This document shows positions 14,710-22,202 of a stretch of DNA of 49,379 bases, one piece after another (the stretch's first letter is position 1; each line of letters begins with the position of its first letter). The notes under the pieces are model-generated. The model was not told the DNA's origin and ran no database searches. It saw only the letters and a program-made list of their open reading frames with translations. Origin of the DNA: CAZYAK01 sp964403335 (GTDB taxonomy: Bacteria > Patescibacteriota > Gracilibacteria > Peribacterales > Peribacteraceae); NCBI GenBank assembly GCA_964403335.1, contig CAYOFI010000010.1, forward strand, positions 1 through 49,379. Reading direction: 5' to 3'. The position numbers were made by a program, and so were the translations under genes.

Positions 14710-15228
14710 ATGAAAGCCCGTCTCGATTCCGTCCGCATCGCGCCCAAGAAAGCCAACCTGATCGCCAGGCTGGTCCGCGGTCTGACGGTGCCGGAGGCCA
14801 TGGATCAACTGAGCCGCACCAACAAGAAAGGCGCGCGCATGGTCGAACAGCTGTTGCGCTCCGCCATCGCGAACGCGTCCCACAACGATAAGCAGGATGC
14901 CCAGATGATGGTCATCAAGACGATCGTCGTGAACCAGGGTCAGGCCTACCACCGCGGTATGCCGATGGCCCGCGGACGCACGCGCCCGTTCCGCAAATTC
15001 CTCAGTCACATCGATTTGGTGCTCGGATTCCCGGGCGATGAAGAGAAGAGTGGAAAGAAACCGACGGAACCGAAGAAACCGACGAAGGCAAGCAAGGCGT
15101 CGGATAGCGAAGGAACCACTTCCCAGAAGTCGAAAACTGCTGTAAAAACTGCAGGTTCACGGAAGAAGACGACGAGTGCGTCCTCCTCGGACTCCTCGGC
15201 TTCTTCGGATTCCTCTATTTCCTCCTGA
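14710..15228 (+). CDS. rplV: 50S ribosomal protein L22 with repeat-encoded tail
   Basis: Residues 1-107 are a normal L22, which binds several 23S domains and lines the exit tunnel (VRIAPKKANLIARLVRGLTV; GRTRPFRKFLSHIDLVL). Residues 108-172 are an extra tail, first Lys/Pro-rich (KKPTEPKKPTKASKAS) and then Ser/Asp-rich. The DNA of its two ends consists of opposing arms of a B-type repeat (15059-15225). The tail therefore looks like a repeat element recruited into the reading frame. Confidence 0.95.
   Translation: MKARLDSVRIAPKKANLIARLVRGLTVPEAMDQLSRTNKKGARMVEQLLRSAIANASHNDKQDAQMMVIKTIVVNQGQAYHRGMPMARGRTRPFRKFLSHIDLVLGFPGDEEKSGKKPTEPKKPTKASKASDSEGTTSQKSKTAVKTAGSRKKTTSASSSDSSASSDSSISS
15059..15225. 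repeat. B-type inverted 9-nt repeat, copy 1 (inside rplV)
   Basis: Three clear 9-nt units of the AACCGANGA type (15059-15085), plus two degenerate ones, face four inverted units of the TCGGNYTCC type (15187-15222) across an 83-nt loop. The whole element is translated as the L22 tail. Confidence 0.8.
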
Positions 15229-15230
15229 TT

Positions 15231-15917
15231 ATGGGTCAAAAAGTTAACCCCAACGGCTTCCGCGTCGGATTCACGCATTCGTGGCCGTCGACCTGGTTCG
15301 CGAAGGGCAAGAAGTACAGCGAACTGCTGCTCCAGGACGTGCGCGTCAAGCAGTACATCCGCGAGCGTTTCCCGGAGTCCGGTCTGGCTTTGATCGAGAT
15401 CGACCGCGGGAAGAAAGTCACCGTCACCATCCACACCAGCAAGCCCGGCGTGCTCATTGGCAAGCAGGGTGCGGCCATCGATGAATTGCGTTTGGAATTG
15501 GATCGCCGCTTCGGCGGATCGTTCCTGGTGGAGGTGCAAGAAATCCGCAGTCCGGATGCTGACGCCGATGTGATCGCCGAAAATATCCAGGGACAGATCC
15601 AGCGCCGCATGCCCTACCGCCGCGCCGCCAAGATGGCCATCGAGAAAGCCATGCAGGCCGGTGCCGTCGGAATCAAAATCACCGTCTCGGGTCGTCTCAA
15701 CGGCGCAGAAATCGCCCGCGATGATTTGTTCAAAGAAGGCAACGTTCCCTTGCAGACCCTCCGCGCCAATATCGTGCACGCCAAGCGCCACGCCATCACG
15801 AAGTTCGGTACGATCGGCATTCAGGTGTGGGTCTATAAAGGAATGGTGTTTAAGAAGATCAAGCAGGTGCACAGCGATGCTCTCCAGTCTCAAAATGCTT
15901 CCCAATCCATCGCGTAA
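15231..15917 (+). CDS. rpsC: 30S ribosomal protein S3
   Basis: S3 forms part of the mRNA entry channel. The 228-residue product has the N-terminal GQKVNPNGFRVGFTHSWPST and a KH domain (KPGVLIGKQGAAIDELRLEL). The C-terminal domain contains GRLNGAEIARDDLFKEGNVP. The TAA stop is contained in a D-type palindrome. It starts two bases after rplV. Confidence 0.97.
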   Translation: MGQKVNPNGFRVGFTHSWPSTWFAKGKKYSELLLQDVRVKQYIRERFPESGLALIEIDRGKKVTVTIHTSKPGVLIGKQGAAIDELRLELDRRFGGSFLVEVQEIRSPDADADVIAENIQGQIQRRMPYRRAAKMAIEKAMQAGAVGIKITVSGRLNGAEIARDDLFKEGNVPLQTLRANIVHAKRHAITKFGTIGIQVWVYKGMVFKKIKQVHSDALQSQNASQSIA

Positions 15918-15940
15918 AGATGTGCGACGCGCACGTCTCC
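15914..15940. repeat. D-type palindrome, copy 4 (supplies rpsC stop)
   Basis: This 27-nt palindrome runs from GTAAAGATGTGCG to CGCACGTCTCC. The TAA of rpsC is at its positions 2-4. It lacks the final TAC of other copies. Confidence 0.8.
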
Positions 15941-15953
15941 TCCCACTCCTCCC

Positions 15954-16373
15954 ATGTTAGAACCCAAGAAATTAAAACACCGGAAGCAGCACCGCCGCCG
16001 CGGCCAGTGGTATGGCAAAGCCACGCGCGGAACGACGCTCGCCAATGGCTTCATCGGCCTGAAGGCGATCACGGCAGGGGAATTGACAGCTCGTCAGATC
16101 GAGGCCGCCCGCCGCGCCACCATGCACGAATTGCAGCGCGCCGGAAAAATGTGGATCCGCGTCTTCCCGCACACCCCCGTCACCCGCAAAGCCGCCGAGG
16201 TGCCGATGGGATCCGGAAAAGGTTCGGTGGAGTACTACGCCACGGTCGTGTTGCCGGGCACCATGTTGTTTGAACTCGATGGTTTGTCGGAGGCAGCGGC
16301 TCGCAGAGCGCTGACGCTCGCAGCTCATAAGCTTCCCGTTCGTACCAAGATTATTGTCCGCCAACGCGCCTAA
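15954..16373 (+). CDS. rplP: 50S ribosomal protein L16
   Basis: L16 organises the A-site region of the large subunit. The 139-residue protein starts MLEPKKLKHRKQHRRRGQW, as is typical, and has GSGKGSVEYYATVVLPGTML and the C-terminal AAHKLPVRTKIIVRQ. The start is preceded by CTCCCACTCCTCCC instead of a Shine-Dalgarno sequence. Confidence 0.96.
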   Translation: MLEPKKLKHRKQHRRRGQWYGKATRGTTLANGFIGLKAITAGELTARQIEAARRATMHELQRAGKMWIRVFPHTPVTRKAAEVPMGSGKGSVEYYATVVLPGTMLFELDGLSEAAARRALTLAAHKLPVRTKIIVRQRA

Positions 16374-16377
16374 ATTT

Positions 16378-16671
16378 ATGCCTACCCATTTCGCCACCGT
16401 CGCCGAGCTCATCAAGATGAACGAGTCTGAACTCCGCCAGGAGATCCGCTCCCATCAGACCGAGCTGCAGAAGGCCCGCATGAATATTCGTCTGAATAAA
16501 GAGAAGGATACGGCCCAGTACCGCCGCAACCGCCGCCAATTGGCCCGGATGCACACGGCGCTGACCATGGTCCAGGGAAAGGCTGTCGCACCTGTGGCGT
16601 TGAAACCCGTCAAGAAATCCGCTACTGTATCCGCTCCCCGCAAGGCCACGCGTAAAAAGGCCTCCAAATAA
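16378..16671 (+). CDS. rpmC: 50S ribosomal protein L29 with basic tail
   Basis: L29 lies by the tunnel exit next to L23. The core is VAELIKMNESELRQEIRSHQ followed by the second helix (RRNRRQLARMHTALTMVQ). The 97 residues exceed the usual 63-70 because of a C-terminal Lys/Val/Ala-rich tail. I chose the ATG at 16378, four bases after the rplP stop; an in-frame start inside rplP is less likely. Confidence 0.92.
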   Translation: MPTHFATVAELIKMNESELRQEIRSHQTELQKARMNIRLNKEKDTAQYRRNRRQLARMHTALTMVQGKAVAPVALKPVKKSATVSAPRKATRKKASK

Positions 16672-16677
16672 TTTTGT

Positions 16678-17010
16678 ATGCGTACGAAGCAAGGAACCAT
16701 CACATCGGCAAAGATGCAAGGCACCGTCACGGTGACCGTGCACCGCTCGATGTTCCACTCGCTCTATAAGAAACGCTACCGCATGAGCAAGAAATTCCTG
16801 GCCGACAGCCGCGGTATCGAAGACTTGGGAGTCGGGGACTTGGTCGTCATCACGGAGTGCCGCCCGCTCAGCAAGCGCAAGTGCTTCAAAGTGACGGAGG
16901 TCCTCAAGCGCGTTCCCCGCGTGAGCGAGATGGCGGAGGAGGCAAGCCTCGCAGGCGCCATGCAATCCAAAGAGTCTAAAAAGGAAGCCGATGTCCCCCA
17001 CAACGCATGA
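16678..17010 (+). CDS. rpsQ: 30S ribosomal protein S17
   Basis: S17 is a primary 16S rRNA-binding OB-fold protein. Recognisable features are GTITSAKMQGTVTVTVHR, KKFLADSRGIEDLGVGDLV and ECRPLSKRKCFKVTEVLKR. At 110 residues it has a C-terminal extension of about 25 residues. Its end overlaps the rplN start by four bases (ATGA). Confidence 0.94.
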   Translation: MRTKQGTITSAKMQGTVTVTVHRSMFHSLYKKRYRMSKKFLADSRGIEDLGVGDLVVITECRPLSKRKCFKVTEVLKRVPRVSEMAEEASLAGAMQSKESKKEADVPHNA

Positions 17011-17375
17011 TCCAGCAGCAGTCCATCCTCAACGTGGCCGATAACACGGGAGCCAAGACCGTCATGTGCATCAAGGTGCTCGGCGGTTCGCGCCGCCGCT
17101 ATGCCGGCATCGGCGACCTGATCAAGGTCGCGGTGAAAGAGGCTGCCCCGCGCGGTACGGTCCGCAAGAAGTCCGTGCAGTTGGCCGTCATCGTCCGCAC
17201 GCGTACCATCACGCGCCGCAAGGACGGTTCCGGAATCCGCTTCGACGACAACGCCTGCGTCATCATCCAGAAAGACGGCATGCCCCAGGGCACGCGCGTG
17301 TTCGGTCCCGTCGCCCGCGAACTGCGCGCCCGCGGCTACCAGAAAATTATCTCCCAAGCCCCCGACGTTTTATGA
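17007..17375 (+). CDS. rplN: 50S ribosomal protein L14
   Basis: L14 binds 23S rRNA at the subunit interface. The 122-residue sequence is canonical: MIQQQSILNVADNTGAKTVM, IKVAVKEAAPRGTVRKK and GTRVFGPVARELRARGYQKI. It overlaps both neighbours by four bases (ATGA junctions), implying translational coupling. Confidence 0.98.
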   Translation: MIQQQSILNVADNTGAKTVMCIKVLGGSRRRYAGIGDLIKVAVKEAAPRGTVRKKSVQLAVIVRTRTITRRKDGSGIRFDDNACVIIQKDGMPQGTRVFGPVARELRARGYQKIISQAPDVL

Positions 17376-17956
17376 AAATCCGCCACGGCGACACTGTCGT
17401 CATCATCGCCGGCAAGGATAAGGGCAAGACCGGAACGGTCGAGCGCGTGCTGCCGGACAATCACTCCGTGGTCGTCTCGGGCATCAACATGCGCACGCGC
17501 CACGTCAAAAAGACGCCCCAGCAGGCCGGCCGCATTCTGAAGTACGAAGCGTCCATCGATTGGAGCAAGGTGATGATCGTCGACCCGAAGACCAAGAAGC
17601 CGTCGCGCGTAGGATTTGTCGTCAAAGACGGCAAGAAGCTTCGCGTGAGCAAGGCATCCGGGACGGAGATCGCCAAGGCCGCGAAGGCGAAAGTGGAGAA
17701 GAAATCGAAGGCCAAAAAGGGGACAGACGGAACAGAGGGGACCAAGGTCGCCAAGGAGGCCGATACGAAGATGAAGGGCGAAGCGCAAGTCGCGCACAAA
17801 GAGCACACTGGTACCAAGCAGCCGTTCTGGAAGAAGATGAAATTCGGCTCCGCCGCGATGGAACAGGCCGAGGTGCCCGAGCAGAGCAATATGGAGAAAG
17901 ACCACACTATTCCTTCCCAAGAGATCCACGTGCGCAAAGGTGCACGCGGTTCCTGA
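17372..17956 (+). CDS. rplX: 50S ribosomal protein L24 with long charged extension
   Basis: Residues 1-103 match L24, an assembly initiator with a KOW motif (GDTVVIIAGKDKGKTGTVER) and GRILKYEASIDWSKVMIVDP. Residues 104-194 are an extra region, Lys-rich at first and then more mixed, ending HTIPSQEIHVRKGARGS. Part of it (17720-17746) is encoded by 9-nt units GGGACAGAC, GGAACAGAG and GGGACCAAG that resemble one arm of the A-type repeat. The start overlaps rplN by four bases. Confidence 0.93.
   Translation: MKIRHGDTVVIIAGKDKGKTGTVERVLPDNHSVVVSGINMRTRHVKKTPQQAGRILKYEASIDWSKVMIVDPKTKKPSRVGFVVKDGKKLRVSKASGTEIAKAAKAKVEKKSKAKKGTDGTEGTKVAKEADTKMKGEAQVAHKEHTGTKQPFWKKMKFGSAAMEQAEVPEQSNMEKDHTIPSQEIHVRKGARGS
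17720..17746. repeat. Half of an A-like 9-nt repeat inside rplX
   Basis: Three 9-nt units (GGGACAGAC, GGAACAGAG, GGGACCAAG) resemble the A-type unit with ATAGA changed to ACAGA. They encode TDGTEGTK. No inverted arm follows, so this may be a decayed or one-armed copy. Confidence 0.45.
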
Positions 17957-17971
17957 TCCTGACTCACCCCC

Positions 17972-18623
17972 ATGTCCTACGACACTCTCCATGACCGGCT
18001 CCGCGGACCCATCGCGAAGGCTCTGAAAGAAGAGCTCAAGATCACGAACGTGCACGCGCTCCCGCGTCTGCAGAAGATCGTCGTGAACGTGGGTATCAAC
18101 AAGACGAAGATGGACAGCAAGGATCTGCACGAATACATCGCGGATTGTCTCAAGCGCATCACGGGACAGAAGGCCATCTTCCGCGCCACGAACAAAGCCA
18201 TCTCCAACTTTAAAACCCGCGAAGGAAGCATCGTCGGCGCCATGGTCACGTTGCGCGGCAAGCGGATGGAAGAATTCCTCGATCGCCTCGTCAGCTACAT
18301 CCTGCCCCGCATCCGCGACTTCCGCGGTCTGCCCACGAAGCTCGATGGACGCGGCAACTACGCGATCGGTCTGAAGGATCACACGATTTTCCCGGAGGTG
18401 CCTTCGTCTGATGGCGTAAAGATNNNNNNNNNNCAGGCAGATTCAGATCACGACGACGGCCGGCACGGACAAGAAGGGAAAGGCGCTCTTGCAGCAGATT
18501 GGCATGCCGTTCACCCGTCCTGCCGCAAAGAGCCCGGCCGCCACCGCACGACAAGCTGCAAAAGATGCAGAGAAGCTTGCGACCGACGCTGCTGTCAGCG
18601 ATACTGCCTCACCCGACGCGTAA
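17972..18623 (+). CDS. rplE: 50S ribosomal protein L5 (interrupted by assembly gap)
   Basis: L5 forms the 5S RNP and contacts the P-site tRNA. The N-terminal part contains KIVVNVGINKTKMDSKDLHE and FRATNKAISNFKTREGS; the part after the gap contains QIQITTTAGTDKKGKALLQQ. Ten N bases (18424-18433) break the frame, and the downstream sequence is in a different frame from the upstream one. Aligning the conserved TIFPEV...ITTTA region suggests nine missing bases, which would restore a single intact gene ending at 18623 with an Ala/Asp-rich tail. The break is therefore an assembly artefact. Confidence 0.92.
18424..18433. other. Assembly gap (10 N)
   Basis: Ten unresolved bases lie within rplE. Frame and family alignment suggest the true length is a multiple of three, probably nine. 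Confidence 0.95.
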
Positions 18624-18644
18624 CCCTTTTTCTTTCCTTTTTTC

Positions 18645-18869
18645 ATGACCCGGATTGCCCTCGTCAACAAGCAGAAGAAGCATCTCGCAACCTACTTGCG
18701 GGAGAAGCGCGCGGGCAAAAAACCGGCTTTCCCCACTCGCATCTACAATCGCTGCCAACTCTGCGGACGCCGCCACGGATACATGAGATTCTTCGGAATC
18801 TGCCGCATCTGCTTCCGCGAACTGGCCACGAACGGCGAACTTCCCGGCATTAAAAAGTCCTCCTGGTAA
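18645..18869 (+). CDS. rpsN: 30S ribosomal protein S14, zinc-binding type
   Basis: S14 is a small head protein of the 30S subunit. This is the zinc form, with Cys37-x2-Cys40 and Cys53-x2-Cys56 in NRCQLCGRRHGYMRF and GICRICFREL, and it ends in the typical LPGIKKSSW. At 74 residues it is slightly longer than the usual 61. Upstream is a long pyrimidine run. Confidence 0.96.
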   Translation: MTRIALVNKQKKHLATYLREKRAGKKPAFPTRIYNRCQLCGRRHGYMRFFGICRICFRELATNGELPGIKKSSW

Positions 18870-18932
18870 CCCGGCTTCGTCCGTCTCCGCCTCCGGGCTA
18901 CGACGAGACTACACCGCGGCTCCTCCCTCATT

Positions 18933-19322
18933 ATGGTCCACCTCACTGACCCCATCGGCGATCTCGTCACACGGCTGCGCAACGCTCAGCGCGCGCGCAA
19001 GACCGCGTGCACCGCACCCTGGTCCCGCATCAAGCAGGAACTGTGCGAACTTCTGAAGAAAGAAGGTTTCGTGGGCGAGGTGCGGGTGATCGGCGACGCC
19101 CCCAAACAAGATTTGGAAGTCACCTTCCTCCCGGAGAAGCCCGCATTGCAGCTCAAGCGCATCAGCACGCCCGGCCGCCGCGCGTACGCCGGATATGGTG
19201 CTCTGCGCCCCGTGCTGAGCGGACATGGCATTGCCGTCATCACGACCAGCGAAGGACTCCTGACTGACAAAGAAGCCCGCAAACGCAAAGTGGGCGGAGA
19301 GGTTCTCTGTACCGTTGCTTAA
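18933..19322 (+). CDS. rpsH: 30S ribosomal protein S8
   Basis: S8 is a primary 16S rRNA-binding protein and in other bacteria represses the spc operon. The 129-residue product shows DPIGDLVTRLRNAQRARK, STPGRRAYAGYGALRPVLSG and IAVITTSEGLLTDKEARKRK, ending in the expected GGEVLCTVA. It begins 63 bp after rpsN and ends two bases before rplF. Confidence 0.97.
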   Translation: MVHLTDPIGDLVTRLRNAQRARKTACTAPWSRIKQELCELLKKEGFVGEVRVIGDAPKQDLEVTFLPEKPALQLKRISTPGRRAYAGYGALRPVLSGHGIAVITTSEGLLTDKEARKRKVGGEVLCTVA

Positions 19323-19324
19323 TT

Positions 19325-19879
19325 ATGTCTCGTATTGGTGCTAAACCAGTGGCCATTCCGTCCGGCGTCACCGTCGAGGTGAAATCCGGCACGGTGCATG
19401 TGAAAGGTTCCAAGGGCGAACTGAAGTACGCCACGCTCCCCGAGGTCACCGTCGCCGTCGACGGCAGCCAGATCATCGTGAAGCGCGTGGATGATTCCGA
19501 CCGCGCCCGCGCCCGTCACGGTCTGACACGCATGCTCCTCAACAGCATGGTGATCGGCGTCAGCGAGGGCTTCGTGAAAAAGCTGGAGATCATCGGTGTC
19601 GGTTACAAAGCCGTCGTCAAAGGAAAGATCTTGGTGCTGAACCTCGGTCACTCGCACCCGATCAACTTCACCATCCCCGCCGGTATCGAAATCGGTCAGG
19701 ATGAGAAGAACAAGAACCTCATCGCCATCAAAGGAATCGATAAGCAGCTCGTGGGCCAAGTGGCCTCCGACATCCGCTCCCTCCGTCCGCCGGAGCCCTA
19801 TAAGGGCAAAGGCGTCCGCTACCAAGGCGAGAACGTCCGCCGCAAGGCGGGTAAGGCCGCTACGGCGAAGGCCGCGTAG
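19325..19879 (+). CDS. rplF: 50S ribosomal protein L6
   Basis: L6 lies near the factor-binding site of the 50S subunit. It has MSRIGAKPVAIPSGVTVEVK at the N-terminus, VSEGFVKKLEIIGVGYKA in the middle and the conserved C-terminal PPEPYKGKGVRYQGENVRRK. The length of 184 residues is normal. Confidence 0.97.
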   Translation: MSRIGAKPVAIPSGVTVEVKSGTVHVKGSKGELKYATLPEVTVAVDGSQIIVKRVDDSDRARARHGLTRMLLNSMVIGVSEGFVKKLEIIGVGYKAVVKGKILVLNLGHSHPINFTIPAGIEIGQDEKNKNLIAIKGIDKQLVGQVASDIRSLRPPEPYKGKGVRYQGENVRRKAGKAATAKAA

Positions 19880-19887
19880 TCGGCCGC

Positions 19888-19916
19888 GTAAGGGCGCAAA
19901 ATTTTGCGCCCCGTAC
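19888..19916. repeat. D-type palindrome, copy 5 (GCGCAAAATTTTGCGC core)
   Basis: GTAAGGGCGCAAAA is followed by TTTTGCGCCCCGTAC. It is a variant of the D palindrome with a G/C-rich stem, between rplF and rplR. Confidence 0.85.
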
Positions 19917-19932
19917 CATCCATCATCATCCA

Positions 19933-20280
19933 ATGTCCTCTCCCTCGAAATCCCACCTCCGGCACGCACGCAAGCGACGCATCCGCGCCCGCGTGGCAGG
20001 CACGTCCGCCCGCCCGCGTCTGACCGTGACACGCTCGCTCACGCGCATGTCCGTCCAGCTCATCGATGACGAAGCCGGCAAGACGCTCGCCGCCGCCTCG
20101 ACCATCGAAGCCAAAACAAAGCCCACGAAAGATGGCGCCAAGAAGTTGGGCGAACTGATCGCGGAGAAGGCAAAGGGCAAAAAGATCTCCGCTGTCGTCT
20201 TCGACCGCAACGGATACAGGTACCACGGACGCATCAAAGAACTCGCCGATGCCGCTCGCGCATCCGGCCTCCAATTCTGA
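19933..20280 (+). CDS. rplR: 50S ribosomal protein L18
   Basis: L18 binds 5S rRNA together with L5. The 115-residue protein shows RARVAGTSARPRLTVTRSLT near the N-terminus and the C-terminal VVFDRNGYRYHGRIKELADA. The ATG at 19933 follows CCATCATCATCCA rather than a Shine-Dalgarno sequence. Confidence 0.96.
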   Translation: MSSPSKSHLRHARKRRIRARVAGTSARPRLTVTRSLTRMSVQLIDDEAGKTLAAASTIEAKTKPTKDGAKKLGELIAEKAKGKKISAVVFDRNGYRYHGRIKELADAARASGLQF

Positions 20281-20303
20281 TTTCCCTCCACTTTTCCTCT
20301 CAC

Positions 20304-21050
20304 ATGCCCACTCCCGCTCGTCCGAAGTCAGGCTCCCCCCATTCCGGTTCCGGCGCTCGCTCGGGGCCCGGCGGCGGTGCTGGCGGTCGCGGACGCGGAG
20401 GTCCGGGCGGAGGCGGTGGTGATCGTGGTCGCGGACGCGGTGGTCCAGGCGGTGGCCGTGGTCGCCGTGAGCCCAGCGAATTTGCCGAAGCAACTCTCTC
20501 TATCGATCGCGTCACGCGCGTCGTGAAAGGCGGACGCCGCATGCGTTTCCGCGCCATCGTCGTGATGGGCAATCGCAAGGGCAAAGTGGGACTGGGAACA
20601 GGGAAGGCCGCTGAAGTCCAAGCCGCAGTCAAAAAGGCGCAGTCCGCCGCGAAGCGCGCCATGATCCGCATTCCGCTGATCAACGGCACCATCCCGCACT
20701 CCGTCGAACACAAGTTCAAGGCCGCCCGCATCCGCATCATGCCCGCCCGTCCGGGCACCGGCATCATCGCCGGAGGCGCCCTGCGCGTCATCCTCGATCA
20801 CGCCGGCGTGAAGGATTGTTTGAGCAAGCGCTTCGGTTCCCGCAACAAGCTCGTGAACGCCCAGGCCACGATTCAGGCATTGGAAATGCTGAAGATGGTC
20901 GCCGGTGCTTCGGAAGACACTCCCGCCAAGCCCGTCACCGAGGACACGCCGTCCGACGAAGGCGCTCCGAAGATCGCCATCAAAGAGATGACGAAGTCCG
21001 AAGTGGAAGCCCAGCGCCAGATCCACCGCAAGAGCCAGATCGCGGAGTAA
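20304..21050 (+). CDS. rpsE: 30S ribosomal protein S5 with Gly/Arg-rich N-terminal extension
   Basis: S5 acts in decoding accuracy and mRNA entry. The core, from about residue 63, has the double-stranded-RNA-binding-like domain (VKGGRRMRFRAIVVMGNRKG, KVGLGTGKAAEVQAAVKKA) and the C-terminal fold with GTGIIAGGALRVILDHAGVKD. Residues 11-56 are an unusual run of Gly, Arg and Pro with RGG/GRG motifs, like RNA-binding RGG boxes. A C-terminal acidic/basic tail of about 45 residues also exceeds normal length. No rpmD (L30) gene follows. Confidence 0.95.
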   Translation: MPTPARPKSGSPHSGSGARSGPGGGAGGRGRGGPGGGGGDRGRGRGGPGGGRGRREPSEFAEATLSIDRVTRVVKGGRRMRFRAIVVMGNRKGKVGLGTGKAAEVQAAVKKAQSAAKRAMIRIPLINGTIPHSVEHKFKAARIRIMPARPGTGIIAGGALRVILDHAGVKDCLSKRFGSRNKLVNAQATIQALEMLKMVAGASEDTPAKPVTEDTPSDEGAPKIAIKEMTKSEVEAQRQIHRKSQIAE

Positions 21051-21088
21051 GCTTGGAGCAGGTTTTCTTCCCGTTCCCCGCGTTTTTC

Positions 21089-21322
21089 ATGGAAGAGTGC
21101 ATCTCCGTAGAAGTCATCGACGACGAGGCGAAGCTTTTACTGCAGAAACAGGCACAACAAGAGTCGGGTTCAAAAGATGAATTGGAATGTCTGCAAATCC
21201 TCCAATTGGGAGTCACATCCAAAGGAGTGAGTGCGCTCGTGACGTTTCAGAGAAAGGGAACAGCAGATACTGTTAGCTTATTGATGTGGTTGCAAAATGG
21301 ATGGGTGCAGACGGTGGATTGA
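21089..21322 (+). CDS. Hypothetical small protein (77 aa)
   Basis: The start at 21089 follows a pyrimidine-rich tract, as in other genes here. The product is acidic and Gln-rich with alternating hydrophobics (LQILQLGVTSKGVSALVTFQ) suggesting beta strands. No family is recognised. It occupies the place where rpmD is found in most bacteria but has no resemblance to L30. Confidence 0.5.
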   Translation: MEECISVEVIDDEAKLLLQKQAQQESGSKDELECLQILQLGVTSKGVSALVTFQRKGTADTVSLLMWLQNGWVQTVD

Positions 21323-21425
21323 AAGAAAGTGTCGTAGAGGAAAATTGAGGGAGATGCTCTGCTAAACACACACACGTAGTTCAAATCCGTGCCAAGCAAT
21401 CGGTGCATCTCTACACTTTTGCAGT
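21323..21425 (+). other. Intergenic region
   Basis: These 103 bp contain no gene. GAGATGC (21351-21357) can pair with GCATCTC (21405-21411) over a long loop, and TACACT (21412-21417) ends eight bases before the next ATG. Either could be regulatory, but both are weak. Confidence 0.3.
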
Positions 21426-22202
21426 ATGTTGCCCCTGCAAACCGTCCACCCTGAATACAGAGAACAGCAGCAGGCAGCCATTACTGATGTGCTGCCGCCA
21501 TTGCAGATGGGACGGACGGAAGTGGAAATGGATACGCTGTTGGAATGCTCGGGTGCCGTGAAATTTTCATACTCGCGCGTTCGGTTGCATATGGTGCTGG
21601 CGCTGCAGTGCATCGAGAAAATTGTGCAGGACTACTACGGCGCGTCTCCGCCGCCCGTGGTGGAAAGCGCGCTCTGCCATATCGATGCCATGAGCGAAGA
21701 GCCTTGGGACCGGGAGCCGCGGAGAGCATTCCAGCAGGACCGCCGCATCTATACGCCTCCATTCGTGGGATCACAGGGTTTGTCGCGCATCTTGCATGAT
21801 GGAATTCTGTCGCATCAATCGCTCTCCGTCCGTTCCGCATTGGTGCTCTGCCTGAGCTTTGACACGCTAGTGCAGAGGCGCGTGAGCAGAGCCCACACAT
21901 CCAGGGAAAGAATCGCGGTGTATGACTCCATCATCGAAGAATTCCGGCTGATGCTGAAGGATCTCTTTTGCATTCCGATGGTCTGGCCCGCAGACGAATC
22001 GATTCAGGCATGGAATGGCGGCTGCATTCCGGCGATGGCGGAAGACATGTATGAGAATGGAGATTTCACCTGCATGCCGATTTTGGCGGATGCGCTGGAA
22101 GAAGCCGGATGCGTGAACCGGGAGATGATCGATCACTGCAGAAGCGATATTCCTCATCAGCGCGGGTGTGCGGTGGTGGATGCGTTGTTAGGGAAGCGAT
22201 AA
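21426..22202 (+). CDS. Hypothetical protein with planctomycete-like C-terminal module (258 aa)
   Basis: No function is known. The last 90 residues (LKDLFCIP...W, then AMAEDMYENGDFTCMPILAD and ALEEAGCVNREMIDHCRSD, ending GCAVVDALLGKR) have the layout I recall from many uncharacterised planctomycete (Gemmata-type) proteins. Those end with a pattern like PILADALEDAGCD...HCRG...HVRGCWVVDLLLGK. The conserved Cys and His residues could bind metal or be catalytic, which is speculation. Residues 100-175 are helical with many Arg. The gene lies in the insertion between rpsE and rplO, and its 3' end overlaps the convergent SLH-CAP gene by 15 bp. Confidence 0.7.
   Translation: MLPLQTVHPEYREQQQAAITDVLPPLQMGRTEVEMDTLLECSGAVKFSYSRVRLHMVLALQCIEKIVQDYYGASPPPVVESALCHIDAMSEEPWDREPRRAFQQDRRIYTPPFVGSQGLSRILHDGILSHQSLSVRSALVLCLSFDTLVQRRVSRAHTSRERIAVYDSIIEEFRLMLKDLFCIPMVWPADESIQAWNGGCIPAMAEDMYENGDFTCMPILADALEEAGCVNREMIDHCRSDIPHQRGCAVVDALLGKR

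Noticed and set aside
17954..17956. Possible alternative code with UGA as glycine, as in Gracilibacteria
   Set aside because: UGA ends rplX, secY, map, rpmJ and other genes exactly where families end, and it does not occur inside conserved genes.
17972..18853. Single 293-residue protein running through the N gap
   Set aside because: After the gap the frame is wrong for L5 and runs over the rpsN gene. The L5 and S14 motifs lie in other frames.
21089..21322. rpmD (L30) in the slot after rpsE
   Set aside because: The small protein there has no resemblance to L30, and its size and strand pattern differ.
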